This document shows, piece after piece, positions 38,575 to 48,890 of a DNA stretch of 64,000 nucleotides (positions within the stretch are counted from its first letter, which is position 1; every line of letters begins with the position of its first letter). The translations under genes were made by a program, and so were the position numbers. The notes below the pieces were generated by a model, which was not told where the DNA came from, made no database searches, and was given only the letters and a program-made list of their open reading frames with translations. The stretch is from an uncultured Candidatus Nitrosopumilus sp. Its GTDB lineage: Archaea; Thermoproteota; Nitrososphaeria; Nitrososphaerales; Nitrosopumilaceae. The DNA lies in assembly GCA_905612295.1 (NCBI GenBank), contig CAJQRN010000013.1, forward strand, positions 21,148-85,147, in the 5' to 3' direction.

Positions 38575-39699
38575 TTGGAACATCATCAGTTGGCAAGTAA
38601 AAAATTAAAGTTTGGTATTCAAAATGGACTAAATGTTGCTAGAGCCGGATTTACTGAGGATCAGATAATTACTGCATGTCAGCTTGCTGATCGAACTGGA
38701 TATGACTCTATTTTCTATATGGATCACACAAATGTCCCACAATGGAAAAATGCAACTGTTTTAGATCCTTGGGTTATGTTATCTGCAATTGCTGCAGTTA
38801 CAAACAACGTTGAATTAGGAACCTGTGTTACTGATGCAATTAGAAGACACCCATCAAATATCGCACTAGCTGCAATTACTCTTGATAGAATTTCTAAAGG
38901 TAGAGCAATTCTTGGTATTGGTGCTGGAGAAGCACAAAATCTTAAAGAGTTCTGTATTCCATTTGAAAAACCAGTTTCAAAATGGGCTGAACAAATTGAA
39001 GTTATCAAAAAATTATATCATTCTAACCCTGATAATACTGTAGATTATGAAGGTCAATATTATCAATTAAAACAAGCATGTCTACAAGCTGCATCAATTA
39101 GAAAACCACACCCACCTACCTACATGGCTTCTGGTGGCAAGCGAACATTAGATTTAACTGGAAAACTTGGAGAAGGTTGGTTACCAATCGGTTATACTCC
39201 TGAATTATTTGAAGATCATAGAAAACAAATTGAAGTTTCTATGGACAAGTATGGTAGAAGTCAAGAAGATAAAGATAATTTTGAAATGGCATTAGATATT
39301 GACGTTTACTTTTCTGAAGACGCAGAAGCTTCTTGGGCAAAAATGAAAGAGGCTGTTAAAGTTAGTTTGTTTAAACCTGAAATTTTGAGAGTCCATGGAT
39401 TAAAAGAAATTGAAGGATTTGATTTTGTAAAGTACTTTACAGAATATTCAATGTCTGATCAAAGTTGGATTGTCAAAATGCGAGAAGCTGCAACTAAAAT
39501 TCCAGATAAAATTGCAAGATCATCTACTGCAGTTGGTACTCCTGAAGATGTTATTCCTACTTTTGAGCGATTTATGGAAGCTGGTGTGAATCACTTTGTA
39601 ATTAGATTCTGGGGTAAGAATTACTTTGGTTCTATTGACAAGTTTGCAAGCCATGTTATGCCTGTATTACGTGAAAAACATAAACAAAAATTCGCTTAA
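38575..39699 (+). CDS. LLM-class (possibly F420-dependent) oxidoreductase, Mer-like
   Basis: 374 aa; GRAILGIGAGEAQNLKEFCIPFEKPVSKWAEQIEVIKKLY luciferase-like family pattern. Confidence 0.88.
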   Translation: MEHHQLASKKLKFGIQNGLNVARAGFTEDQIITACQLADRTGYDSIFYMDHTNVPQWKNATVLDPWVMLSAIAAVTNNVELGTCVTDAIRRHPSNIALAAITLDRISKGRAILGIGAGEAQNLKEFCIPFEKPVSKWAEQIEVIKKLYHSNPDNTVDYEGQYYQLKQACLQAASIRKPHPPTYMASGGKRTLDLTGKLGEGWLPIGYTPELFEDHRKQIEVSMDKYGRSQEDKDNFEMALDIDVYFSEDAEASWAKMKEAVKVSLFKPEILRVHGLKEIEGFDFVKYFTEYSMSDQSWIVKMREAATKIPDKIARSSTAVGTPEDVIPTFERFMEAGVNHFVIRFWGKNYFGSIDKFASHVMPVLREKHKQKFA

Positions 39700-39749
39700 T
39701 CCTAAATTATTATAACATTATTTACTGTGTTAATTTCTTGAATCTTATT

Positions 39750-39977
39750 ATGAACGACGATGTCCCTGACGCTGTCAAGAAATGCCTTGATATTTTGGAT
39801 GATAGTTTAGAAATATTAGTTGACATTGAATTTGCTCTAAATGATGAAAAAAATGATGAACTAATTCCTGACATGAAACTTCATAATTTGTTTGATATGA
39901 CTGAAGATGTAGCAGAGTCTGAAAAAATTAAATTTGCTGAATCTAAATTAGTTCAAAGACAATTTCAGGATATTTAG
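39750..39977 (+). CDS. Hypothetical acidic protein
   Basis: 75 aa from MNDDVPDAVKKCLDILDDSLE. Confidence 0.55.
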   Translation: MNDDVPDAVKKCLDILDDSLEILVDIEFALNDEKNDELIPDMKLHNLFDMTEDVAESEKIKFAESKLVQRQFQDI

Positions 39978-40393
39978 CAATTCCGTGAATTGTGCTGATG
40001 CTTGTTTTTTGCTAACTGCTTTACTTTTCTTTTAGTTCTTTGTTTGAGTATTCTTTTTCTTGTTCTCTCTGTTCCACTTGTCGAACCTTGGACAATTTTT
40101 GTTTTACTTCCATCTTTTAACATAATCACTTTTCCCTTAAATCTAAATTCAACGTCTCTACATTTGATATAGTATCTTTTAAGACTAAAAAATATTCTAT
40201 TGTTAGTTCCATGCATTTCTTTAACTTCCTTTGTTTTTTTTAATTCATTGAGAATATTTCGTAGTAAACCTTTATCGATATCTGTTATTCTATGTAATTC
40301 TTTAAACCAGATAAATTTTGATTGTGATCCCCAATCATTTAATATTTCTATGATTTTATTTGTCGCTTCTTCTGTCTCTTCATTTGGGGTCAT
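39974..40393 (-). CDS. Putative winged-helix-like protein with basic C-terminal tail
   Basis: 139 aa; FKELHRITDIDKGLLRNILNELKKTKEV (HTH-like) followed by RTRKRILKQRTKRKVKQLAKNKHQHNSR. Confidence 0.55.
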   Translation of the reverse strand: MTPNEETEEATNKIIEILNDWGSQSKFIWFKELHRITDIDKGLLRNILNELKKTKEVKEMHGTNNRIFFSLKRYYIKCRDVEFRFKGKVIMLKDGSKTKIVQGSTSGTERTRKRILKQRTKRKVKQLAKNKHQHNSRNC

Positions 40394-40507
40394 TATTTTT
40401 ATTAGATTAATCCTAAATTTAGCAATTTACATTAATGAAAAGTTTGAATCAATCAAGTCAATTTTTAGAATGTTTTATCTTTTTGACAATTTTTGTGATT
40501 ACTTAGT

Positions 40508-40597
40508 ATGAATGATAAATCAAAAGATGAATGTACTGAATTGGGATGTAAAATACTCCAAATACGAGAATTAACAAAAGAATTGAATACTGATTAA
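40508..40597 (+). CDS. Micro-ORF (29 aa)
   Basis: Manual ORF MNDKSKDECTELGCKILQIRELTKELNTD*. Confidence 0.35.
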   Translation: MNDKSKDECTELGCKILQIRELTKELNTD

Positions 40598-40599
40598 TT

Positions 40600-40824
40600 T
40601 TATATTTTTGATTTTTTCTTTCTTTGTTTTAATCTAGATTTTGTTACTTTAACTGACTGTTTTTGATTATTTTCCATTCTATTTGCCAATAAATCAATTT
40701 GTTCTACTATCTCCAGTTGCTCATCTGTAGAATTTGTTTTAACAAGTTTTTTATTTAATTTTTTTAATTGACTTGAATACGAGTTAAACTCTCCTCTCAA
40801 ATCATTTAGGTATGGATCATCCAT
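40600..40824 (-). CDS. Coiled-coil small protein
   Basis: 74 aa; heptad-rich, basic C-terminus. Confidence 0.55.
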   Translation of the reverse strand: MDDPYLNDLRGEFNSYSSQLKKLNKKLVKTNSTDEQLEIVEQIDLLANRMENNQKQSVKVTKSRLKQRKKKSKI

Positions 40825-40911
40825 GATGATTTTGAATCTTACTTGTATTTTAGGTATTTTTTTCTTGATATTTCGATCTTAATTTATAATATTATTTGTT
40901 AGAATTATCCT

Positions 40912-41544
40912 ATGCAACTTGTTGATATTCTTAAAATTAAATCATATGAAAAAATAAAAGAATTTCTTAATCAAGAACATGTTGGAAGAATTTCTAGTAT
41001 CGATGTAAATGGATTCCCTCAAATCATTCCAATGAATTTTGTATTTCTTAATGATTCTGTATACATACACTCTCATGTAAAAGGTGAAAAGTTAGATAAT
41101 ATTTCCAAAAATAATAAAGTTGGTTTTGAGGTCGATAGAGAATTAGAATTTTTGCCATCTTATTTTGAAGATCCTCATAATGCTTCTTTAGCTGATACTT
41201 TGTACATCAGTGTTGTAATCAAAGGACTTAGTTCTCTAGTTTCTGATCGAGATGAGAAAACTTTAGCTCTAAATGGTTTGATGACAAAATATCAACCTGA
41301 AGGATATTATGATCCACTTCAATCTGACATGCGTGTTTTGGATGCAGTCAGTGTGATCAAAATAATTCCACAAACACTTCATGGAAAATATAAGATTGGC
41401 CAAAACATGAATTCAAAAGATAGGATGAATTTAGCTCAAAAAATTCTTAAAAAAAATTCACCTACTGCTAAAAACACTCTCAAGATTATGGGTTTTGAAG
41501 AAATTAATTGTGAATTGAGAATGGTTGATGAACCTATATGGTAA
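40912..41544 (+). CDS. Pyridoxamine 5'-phosphate oxidase-family FMN-binding protein
   Basis: 210 aa; LNQEHVGRISSIDVNGFPQIIPMNFVFLNDSVYIHSHVKGEKLDNISKNNKVGFEVDRE. Confidence 0.85.
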   Translation: MQLVDILKIKSYEKIKEFLNQEHVGRISSIDVNGFPQIIPMNFVFLNDSVYIHSHVKGEKLDNISKNNKVGFEVDRELEFLPSYFEDPHNASLADTLYISVVIKGLSSLVSDRDEKTLALNGLMTKYQPEGYYDPLQSDMRVLDAVSVIKIIPQTLHGKYKIGQNMNSKDRMNLAQKILKKNSPTAKNTLKIMGFEEINCELRMVDEPIW

Positions 41545-41597
41545 TTTTATCATGATATCACCATTGCTTTAAATTCAGTTTTTAGTAATTCTAACTA

Positions 41598-43547
41598 TTG
41601 CAACAAATCTCTAAATTTGAATTAGTTTCTGATTATTCTCCTACTGGTGATCAACCTCAAGCTATTGATGCTTTAGTTGATGGAGTTAAAAAAAAATCAG
41701 TCCAAACTTTACTTGGGGTTACTGGAAGTGGTAAGACTTTTTCAGTTGCCAATGTAATTGCTAGAACTGGTAAAAATACACTTGTAATATCTCATAACAA
41801 AACTCTTGCAGCACAACTTTATACAGAATTAAAACAATTTTTTCCAAAAAATAATGTTGGCTATTTTGTTTCTTATTATGATTATTATCAACCTGAAAGT
41901 TATCTACCTCAAACTGATACCTATATTGAAAAAGATACTCAGATTAATGAAAAAATTGAAAAATTGCGATTAGAAGCAACTGCAATGTTGCTATCTGGAG
42001 AACCTACAATCATTGTTTCAACTGTATCTTGTATCTATTCTCTTGGTAATCCTCAGGAATGGAAAGATTCTTCAATTCTAGTTAGTACTGGTGATGAAAT
42101 TAAACGAACTGATTTAATTCGAAAATTAGTTGATGCCCGATATGAAAGAAATGATGTTGAAGTTGCCCCTGGAAATTTTAGAGTAAAAGGGGATACAATT
42201 GATATCACTCCCGCATATTCTGAGGACATTGTTAGAATTTCTATGTTTGGCGATGAGATTGAAAAAATAACTTTACTTGATCATGTGTCCTTAAAAGAAA
42301 AAAAGAAAATAACTCAAATGACAATTTTTCCTGCAAAACATTATCTAATTGCTAAGGATGCTAGTAAAAGGGCTGTCGCATCAATTAGAGATGAACTAAA
42401 ACATCATTTGCCAACATTGAATGAACTTGAAAAACAACGTCTTGAGATGAGAACTAATTATGATTTAGAAATGATAGAGGAATTAGGTTATTGCTCTGGG
42501 ATTGAAAATTATTCGAGGCATTTTGATGGCCGTAGTGAAGGTGATAAAGCATATTGTTTAATGGATTTTTTTGGTGATGATTATCTTTTGGTGATTGATG
42601 AATCCCATGTCACATTACCACAATTACATGCAATGTACAAAGGTGATTATTCCCGAAAAGATAAACTTGTAACATATGGATTTAGATTACCTAGTGCATA
42701 TGATAATAGACCTTTAAAATTTGAAGAATTTGAAGAATATATTCAAAATACTATTTTTGTTTCAGCTACCCCTTCTGATTATGAAAAGAAAATATCTGCA
42801 AAAATTGTTGAACAATTAGTTCGTCCTACAGGCTTACTTGATCCACAAATTGAAATTAGACCTACTAAAGATCAAATGGATAATTTAATTTCTGAAATAA
42901 ATAAACGATGTAAGAATTCTGAACGGGTTTTAGTTACCACATTAACTAAAAGAATGGCTGAAGATTTAGCTGAATATCTCTCAAAAAAAGATGTTAAGGT
43001 TAGATACATGCATTCTGAAATTGATGGACTACAACGTACTGAAATTCTTCGTCAATTACGACTAGGCGAATTTGATGTTTTAGTTGGAATTAATCTTTTA
43101 CGTGAAGGTTTAGATATTCCTGAAGTTTCACTTGTGGCAATTTTAGATGCCGACAAGGAAGGTTTTTTGAGAAATTTTACTAGTTTAATTCAAACTTGTG
43201 GTAGAGCTGCAAGAAATGTATCTGGAACTGTAATAATGTATGCTGATACAAATACAAAATCTATGAAACATACTATTGATGAAACTACACGTCGTAGGAA
43301 AAAACAAATTTTATACAATCAAGAACATGGAATAACCCCTACAACAATTATGAAATCTGTACCTGAACAAGAAATTGTATTGGATGAATCTAAATTAAAA
43401 TCAATACATGATCTTAAAAATGATGTTATTGATTTAGATGCTCAAATGAAAAAATATTCTGAAGAATTAGATTTTGAACAAGCAATTTCTTGTAGAGATA
43501 GAATTAAAAGATTAGAAAAGGAGATTGAATATAAAAATGATAGATAA
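41598..43547 (+). CDS. uvrB: Excinuclease ABC subunit B
   Basis: 649 aa; LLGVTGSGKTFSVANVI, YYDYYQPESYLPQTDTYIEKD, C-terminal UVR motif; TTG start. Confidence 0.97.
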   Translation: MQQISKFELVSDYSPTGDQPQAIDALVDGVKKKSVQTLLGVTGSGKTFSVANVIARTGKNTLVISHNKTLAAQLYTELKQFFPKNNVGYFVSYYDYYQPESYLPQTDTYIEKDTQINEKIEKLRLEATAMLLSGEPTIIVSTVSCIYSLGNPQEWKDSSILVSTGDEIKRTDLIRKLVDARYERNDVEVAPGNFRVKGDTIDITPAYSEDIVRISMFGDEIEKITLLDHVSLKEKKKITQMTIFPAKHYLIAKDASKRAVASIRDELKHHLPTLNELEKQRLEMRTNYDLEMIEELGYCSGIENYSRHFDGRSEGDKAYCLMDFFGDDYLLVIDESHVTLPQLHAMYKGDYSRKDKLVTYGFRLPSAYDNRPLKFEEFEEYIQNTIFVSATPSDYEKKISAKIVEQLVRPTGLLDPQIEIRPTKDQMDNLISEINKRCKNSERVLVTTLTKRMAEDLAEYLSKKDVKVRYMHSEIDGLQRTEILRQLRLGEFDVLVGINLLREGLDIPEVSLVAILDADKEGFLRNFTSLIQTCGRAARNVSGTVIMYADTNTKSMKHTIDETTRRRKKQILYNQEHGITPTTIMKSVPEQEIVLDESKLKSIHDLKNDVIDLDAQMKKYSEELDFEQAISCRDRIKRLEKEIEYKNDR

Positions 43548-46362
43548 TAAATTAAAAATTAGAGGTGCTCGTCATCATAATTTAAAAAATATTGATGTTG
43601 ATATTCCAAAAAATAAATTAGTTGTAATTAGTGGTTTATCAGGTTCTGGAAAATCTACTTTAGCATTTGATACTATTTATGCTGAAGGGCAACGAAGATA
43701 TGTTGAATCTCTTTCTTCATACGCTCGTCAATTTTTGGAGATGATGGATAAACCTGATGTTGATTCTATTGACGGACTATCCCCTGCAATCGCAATTCAA
43801 CAAAAAACTACTAGTAAAAATCCACGTTCTACTGTTGGCACTACCACTGAAATTTATGATTACATGAGATTGCTTTTTGCTCGAATTGGGATTCCTCATT
43901 GTACAAATTGTAAAAGAAAAATATCTACACAATCTGTTGAAAGAATCTGTGATTCTGTTCTCAAAGATTTTTCGGGACAAAAAATATTAATTCTATCTCC
44001 GCTTATTCAAAGAAAAAAGGGCACCTATGAGAAACTCTTTGAGCAAATCAAAAAAGATGGATACTCTAGAATACGCCTAAATGGCGAAATTTTGAGCCTA
44101 GATGATGGTATTCCTCCTTTGGATAGACAGAAGTGGCATAGTATTGAAATTGTTGTGGATAGAATATCTACAAGTAAATCTGAAAGATCTAGAATTTTTG
44201 AGGCTATTCAAGCTGCAATTAAAGCATCAAAAGGTGACGTGATGATCTCATCAGATAAATCTGAAAAAATCTTTTCACAAAATAATGCTTGTCCTCATTG
44301 TGGATTAACAATTGGTGAATTAGAACCTAGAAATTTTTCCTTTAACTCTCCTTTTGGATTGTGTAAAACATGTAATGGATTGGGAGTTAAAATGGAGTTT
44401 GATCCTGCTTTAGTAATTCCTGATAAATCTAAATCTATTTTAGAAGGTGCCATTGTTCCTTGGAGTGGAAGATTTTCTGCATTCAGAAGACAAGCATTGA
44501 GAACTGTTGGTGAAAAATTTGGATTTGATTTAATGACTCCCATTGAAAAAATAAAACCAAAACATTTTGAAATTATTTTACATGGCACTTCTGATTTAAT
44601 TGATTTTCAATATAGTTCTAAATCTGGAGACTCCTCATGGAAATATACTAATGCATTTGAGGGTGTACTTGTCAACCTTCAACGTGTTTTTGTAGAAACT
44701 GATTCTGAATCCAAACGTGAATGGCTTAAACAGTTTATGCGTGATACTCATTGTACCACATGTGATGGTAAAAAACTAAAACCTGAATCCCTTGCAGTTA
44801 CAATTAATGATTTAGGAATAATGGATGTATGTGATTTATCTATTACTAATTGCTTTGATTTTTTTTCTAATTTGAAATTAACTGAAACTGAGCAACATAT
44901 TGCAAGAGATATTCTTAAGGAAATTAAAGAACGCTTAGAGTTTTTAATTAATGTGGGTCTAAATTATCTTACATTAAATCGCCTTAGTTCTACATTGTCT
45001 GGTGGTGAATCTCAAAGAATTAGATTGGCTACTCAAATTGGTTCTAATCTTACTGGCGTTTTGTATGTACTTGATGAACCTACAATTGGATTACATCAAC
45101 GCGACAATGCACGGTTAATTAAAACGCTAAATAAGCTACGAAATCTTGGTAATACTGTCATTGTTGTGGAGCATGACGAGGAAGTTATACGAAATTCAGA
45201 TTGGATAATTGATTTAGGTCCTGGGGCTGGAGTACATGGTGGAAATATAGTTTTTGAAGGAACCATCAAAAAAATCTTACAGACAACTAAATCTGTAACC
45301 GGAACTTACCTTAAAGATAATTCTTTAATTATTTTAAAAAATAAAATTCGTAAACCTGACGGTTCATTAATTATTAAAGGTGCATCTGAAAATAATTTAA
45401 AAAATATTGATGTTGAAATTCCTTTAGGACTTTTTGTATCTGTAACTGGTGTATCCGGTTCTGGAAAATCTACTTTAATCAATGACATTTTACTCAAAAG
45501 CCTAGAAAATCATTTTTCTAAAACTCATATTAGATCTGGTGATCATAAAGAAATTTCTGGCTTAGATAATATAGATAAAGTAATTGCTATTGATCAATCT
45601 CCTATTGGTAGAACCCCTCGTTCAAACCCTGCAACCTACATTGGTGCTTTCACTCCTATACGTGAATTATATTCTAACACTGCTTTATCCAAAGAACGTG
45701 GATACAAACCAGGACAATTTTCATTTAATGTTGCTGATGGAAGATGCTTTGCATGTGAGGGTGATGGTGTTAAAAAAATTGAAATGCAATTTCTATCTGA
45801 TGTATATGTAAAGTGTGATGAATGTAAAGGAAAAAGATATAATTCTGAAACATTATCTGTGTTATACAAAGGAAAAAATGTTTCTGATGTTTTACAAATG
45901 ACTGTTTACGAAGCATTAACTTTTTTTGAAAATATCCCTTCAATTCAAAGAAAACTACAAACTGTTAACGATGTTGGTTTAGGATATATCAAACTTGGAC
46001 AATCATCTACTACATTGTCTGGTGGTGAGGCTCAACGTGTAAAACTTGCTTCTGAATTGTCTAAACGCGGTACTGGGAAGACTCTGTATATTCTTGATGA
46101 ACCTACCACTGGATTACATTTTGCTGACGTTCAAAAATTATTGGATGTTTTAAACCGGTTAGTAAATCTTGGAAATACTGTTGTTGTAATTGAGCATAAT
46201 ATGGATATCATCAAAAATTCAGATTGGTTAATTGATTTAGGACCTGAAGGTGGGGATGAAGGGGGTCGTATTGTGACTATTGGTACCCCTTCTGATGTTT
46301 CAAAATCACCTGGAAGCTATACTGGAAAATATTTAAAAAAATTATTGAAAAATGACGTTTGA
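43537..46362 (+). CDS. uvrA: Excinuclease ABC subunit A
   Basis: IRGARHHNLKNIDVDIPKNKLVVISGLSGSGKSTLAFDT, two ABC signatures LSGGE, zinc-finger Cys pairs. Confidence 0.98.
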   Translation: MIDNKLKIRGARHHNLKNIDVDIPKNKLVVISGLSGSGKSTLAFDTIYAEGQRRYVESLSSYARQFLEMMDKPDVDSIDGLSPAIAIQQKTTSKNPRSTVGTTTEIYDYMRLLFARIGIPHCTNCKRKISTQSVERICDSVLKDFSGQKILILSPLIQRKKGTYEKLFEQIKKDGYSRIRLNGEILSLDDGIPPLDRQKWHSIEIVVDRISTSKSERSRIFEAIQAAIKASKGDVMISSDKSEKIFSQNNACPHCGLTIGELEPRNFSFNSPFGLCKTCNGLGVKMEFDPALVIPDKSKSILEGAIVPWSGRFSAFRRQALRTVGEKFGFDLMTPIEKIKPKHFEIILHGTSDLIDFQYSSKSGDSSWKYTNAFEGVLVNLQRVFVETDSESKREWLKQFMRDTHCTTCDGKKLKPESLAVTINDLGIMDVCDLSITNCFDFFSNLKLTETEQHIARDILKEIKERLEFLINVGLNYLTLNRLSSTLSGGESQRIRLATQIGSNLTGVLYVLDEPTIGLHQRDNARLIKTLNKLRNLGNTVIVVEHDEEVIRNSDWIIDLGPGAGVHGGNIVFEGTIKKILQTTKSVTGTYLKDNSLIILKNKIRKPDGSLIIKGASENNLKNIDVEIPLGLFVSVTGVSGSGKSTLINDILLKSLENHFSKTHIRSGDHKEISGLDNIDKVIAIDQSPIGRTPRSNPATYIGAFTPIRELYSNTALSKERGYKPGQFSFNVADGRCFACEGDGVKKIEMQFLSDVYVKCDECKGKRYNSETLSVLYKGKNVSDVLQMTVYEALTFFENIPSIQRKLQTVNDVGLGYIKLGQSSTTLSGGEAQRVKLASELSKRGTGKTLYILDEPTTGLHFADVQKLLDVLNRLVNLGNTVVVIEHNMDIIKNSDWLIDLGPEGGDEGGRIVTIGTPSDVSKSPGSYTGKYLKKLLKNDV

Positions 46363-47938
46363 TATTTCTAAAATAATTATTCCTACTGACCCTGGTATTT
46401 ATTTAATGAAAGATTCTGATAAAAAAATTATCTATATTGGGAAAGCAAAAAATTTGAAAAACCGTGTTCGTTCTTATTTCAATAAAAACCAAAATTATAA
46501 AACTCAAAAATTAGTTGAAAATATTTTTGAGATCGAATTTGTTTTAACTGATAATGAAAGTGAAGCTTTTCTTTTAGAATCTAACATGATTAAAAAATAT
46601 AGACCTCGATTTAATATTGAATTAAAAGATCAACAGCGATACACGTACTTACGATTATCTGATGAAAAATTTCCTCGATTACTAGTTGCTCGACGAACAA
46701 GAGACGGCAAATTTTTAGGAAAAGGAAAATTCTATGGGCCTTTTACTCAGGGAAGTTCAAAATTACTTACAATTGGAACTTTACGAAAAGCATTTCAAAT
46801 AAGAATTTGTAAAACTCTACCAAAAAAAGTATGTCTTGAATATCATTTGGGTAACTGTGAAGGTCCTTGTGAATTTAAGAGTGCAGAAGAAAAATATCCT
46901 GAACATGTAAACAAATTGGAGGCTGTTCTTAAGGGTAAAAATGATACTAAAATTTTTACAAAAAAATTAGAAGATGAAATGTACCAGGCTGCTGAATCTC
47001 AACAATTTGAGCGTGCAAAAGATATTCGTGATACCCTAATTAGGCTTGGAAGTCTTCAAACTAAACAAAAAATGGAATATGTCAAAAATTCTGATGAAGA
47101 ATATTTTGGTATTGGAATTCAAGAACAAACTGCAACAATCATGAATTTTAGAATGATTAATGGAGTAATCCGAGATAGCGATAAATTCTTTTTTGATTTA
47201 GTCGGCGATAATTCATTTTCAAATTTTCTTTATCAATATTATTCTACACATAAAATCCCAAAATTTATTATTCTTAATGAACTTCCTGAAAATCAAGAAT
47301 TACTAGAATCGTTATTATCTAAACAATCTGGATTTACTGTAAAAATTATGACTCCAACTAGAGGTAAGAAAAATGATATTATGAATTTAATTTTAAAAAA
47401 TATTCAATTAATTCATTCAAAAGGTGCTAACCCTGGATTAGTTGAATTACAAGAAATTCTAAATTTGCCTACACTACCTAACATCATTGAATGTTTTGAT
47501 ATTTCTAATCATGGTGCTGAATTTGCTGTTGGTTCTATGTCTAGTTTTGTAGGCGGAATTCCAAACAAATCTGGATATAGAAAATTCAAAATTAAAACAA
47601 TCACTGGAAGAGATGATTTTGGAATGATTGGAGAAATTATTAAAAGAAGATATTATCGATTGCTTGAAGAAAATTCTACACTACCTGATCTGATTCTAAT
47701 TGATGGTGGCAAAGGACAATTAAGTGCAGCTTTGAAATCTTTAGAATCTCTTGGAATAAAACTACCTTGCATATCTTTAGCAAAAGAAAATGAAGAAGTT
47801 TATCTTCCAAAAACTAAAGATCCTATTGTAATTCCTAAACATAAAGAATCATTAAAAATTTTACAATATGCTCGAGATGAAACTCATAGGTTTGGTGTTG
47901 CATACAATCGAACTATACGTAAAAATCAAATAAAATAG
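46352..47938 (+). CDS. uvrC: Excinuclease ABC subunit C
   Basis: 528 aa; GIYLMKDSDKKIIYIGKAKNLKNRVRSYF (GIY-YIG), IECFDISNHGAEFAVGSMSSFVGG. Confidence 0.97.
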   Translation: MTFDISKIIIPTDPGIYLMKDSDKKIIYIGKAKNLKNRVRSYFNKNQNYKTQKLVENIFEIEFVLTDNESEAFLLESNMIKKYRPRFNIELKDQQRYTYLRLSDEKFPRLLVARRTRDGKFLGKGKFYGPFTQGSSKLLTIGTLRKAFQIRICKTLPKKVCLEYHLGNCEGPCEFKSAEEKYPEHVNKLEAVLKGKNDTKIFTKKLEDEMYQAAESQQFERAKDIRDTLIRLGSLQTKQKMEYVKNSDEEYFGIGIQEQTATIMNFRMINGVIRDSDKFFFDLVGDNSFSNFLYQYYSTHKIPKFIILNELPENQELLESLLSKQSGFTVKIMTPTRGKKNDIMNLILKNIQLIHSKGANPGLVELQEILNLPTLPNIIECFDISNHGAEFAVGSMSSFVGGIPNKSGYRKFKIKTITGRDDFGMIGEIIKRRYYRLLEENSTLPDLILIDGGKGQLSAALKSLESLGIKLPCISLAKENEEVYLPKTKDPIVIPKHKESLKILQYARDETHRFGVAYNRTIRKNQIK

Positions 47939-47962
47939 AAAAAAGGAAAAATTTTTTTTGGG

Positions 47963-48598
47963 TTAGTTAACTGTAACACTACCGACCATCCAAGGATGGA
48001 CCATACAGAAGTAATCGTAACTACCTGCATCATTGAATGTGAATGAATAATCCAATCCTGCCATTAGTAGACTGCTGTCAAATACTCCAGATGGACCCTC
48101 TGATGGACTACCACCTGTTACTGTATGAGCTGCGTTGTCTACGTTATCCCATTGTACTGTATCTCCAGTACTAATGGTGATGTCTTGTGGTAGGTAACAT
48201 GCATTAGATGTTTCACATCCTGGTGCTCCACTTCCCATTGCAGTTTCCACGATGTGTGTTTGTGGACCTGCGTTAGCTGCTACTGATGCTTTAGCTTGTA
48301 TTGCTGCTGCTTTAGCATCTGCTTCTGCTCTTGCTTCTGCTGCTTTAGAATCTGCTCTTGCTTCTGCTGCTTCGGCTCCTGCTGCTGCTGCTGCTTCTGC
48401 TCTTGCTTCTGCTGCTGCTTCGGCTCTTGCTTCTGCTTTAAGTTCAGCTTTTAATTCGGCTTTTGCATCTACTGCATCGGTATTCATTTGCTGTGTCGGT
48501 GCTGCATTATCGGCAGAATTTGCCACTGCTACAACTCCAACTGCAATTAATACTACTGCTAAAGTAACTACAATTGCTATTTTGTCTATGCTTGCCAT
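47963..48598 (-). CDS. Membrane-anchored type I (blue) copper protein with Ala/Glu-rich stalk
   Basis: 211 aa; N-terminal TM; AAHTVTGGSP...YDYFCMVHPWMVGSVTV (His, Cys, His, Met ligands). Confidence 0.92.
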   Translation of the reverse strand: MASIDKIAIVVTLAVVLIAVGVVAVANSADNAAPTQQMNTDAVDAKAELKAELKAEARAEAAAEARAEAAAAAGAEAAEARADSKAAEARAEADAKAAAIQAKASVAANAGPQTHIVETAMGSGAPGCETSNACYLPQDITISTGDTVQWDNVDNAAHTVTGGSPSEGPSGVFDSSLLMAGLDYSFTFNDAGSYDYFCMVHPWMVGSVTVN

Positions 48599-48890
48599 AA
48601 TTGATCAATTCCTAGATGGATAGTAAATAAATCTAATCGTTCATTTTTTACTAATACTAACAAATTTGCCATAATTATTTACTTCAGAGACTGTTTTTAG
48701 ATATTTTTGAAATATTTACATGAATTTGAAACATCTTTTGCAATTTTCATATGATCGCTGTAATTTAACATTGACTGTTGTTAATCTTGTTTAACAATAA
48801 TTGGTTTTATGGTTTATTGTTTTAATTAAATTTGTAATTACAATTGAGAGATCTCACCGAGTAACTTCTCGTTTTCGGTCTTAATCTCTT

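Noticed and set aside
48252-48623. 123-aa Ala/Ser-rich plus ORF
   Set aside because: Antisense of the Ala/Glu-rich stalk of the blue-copper protein; no independent support.
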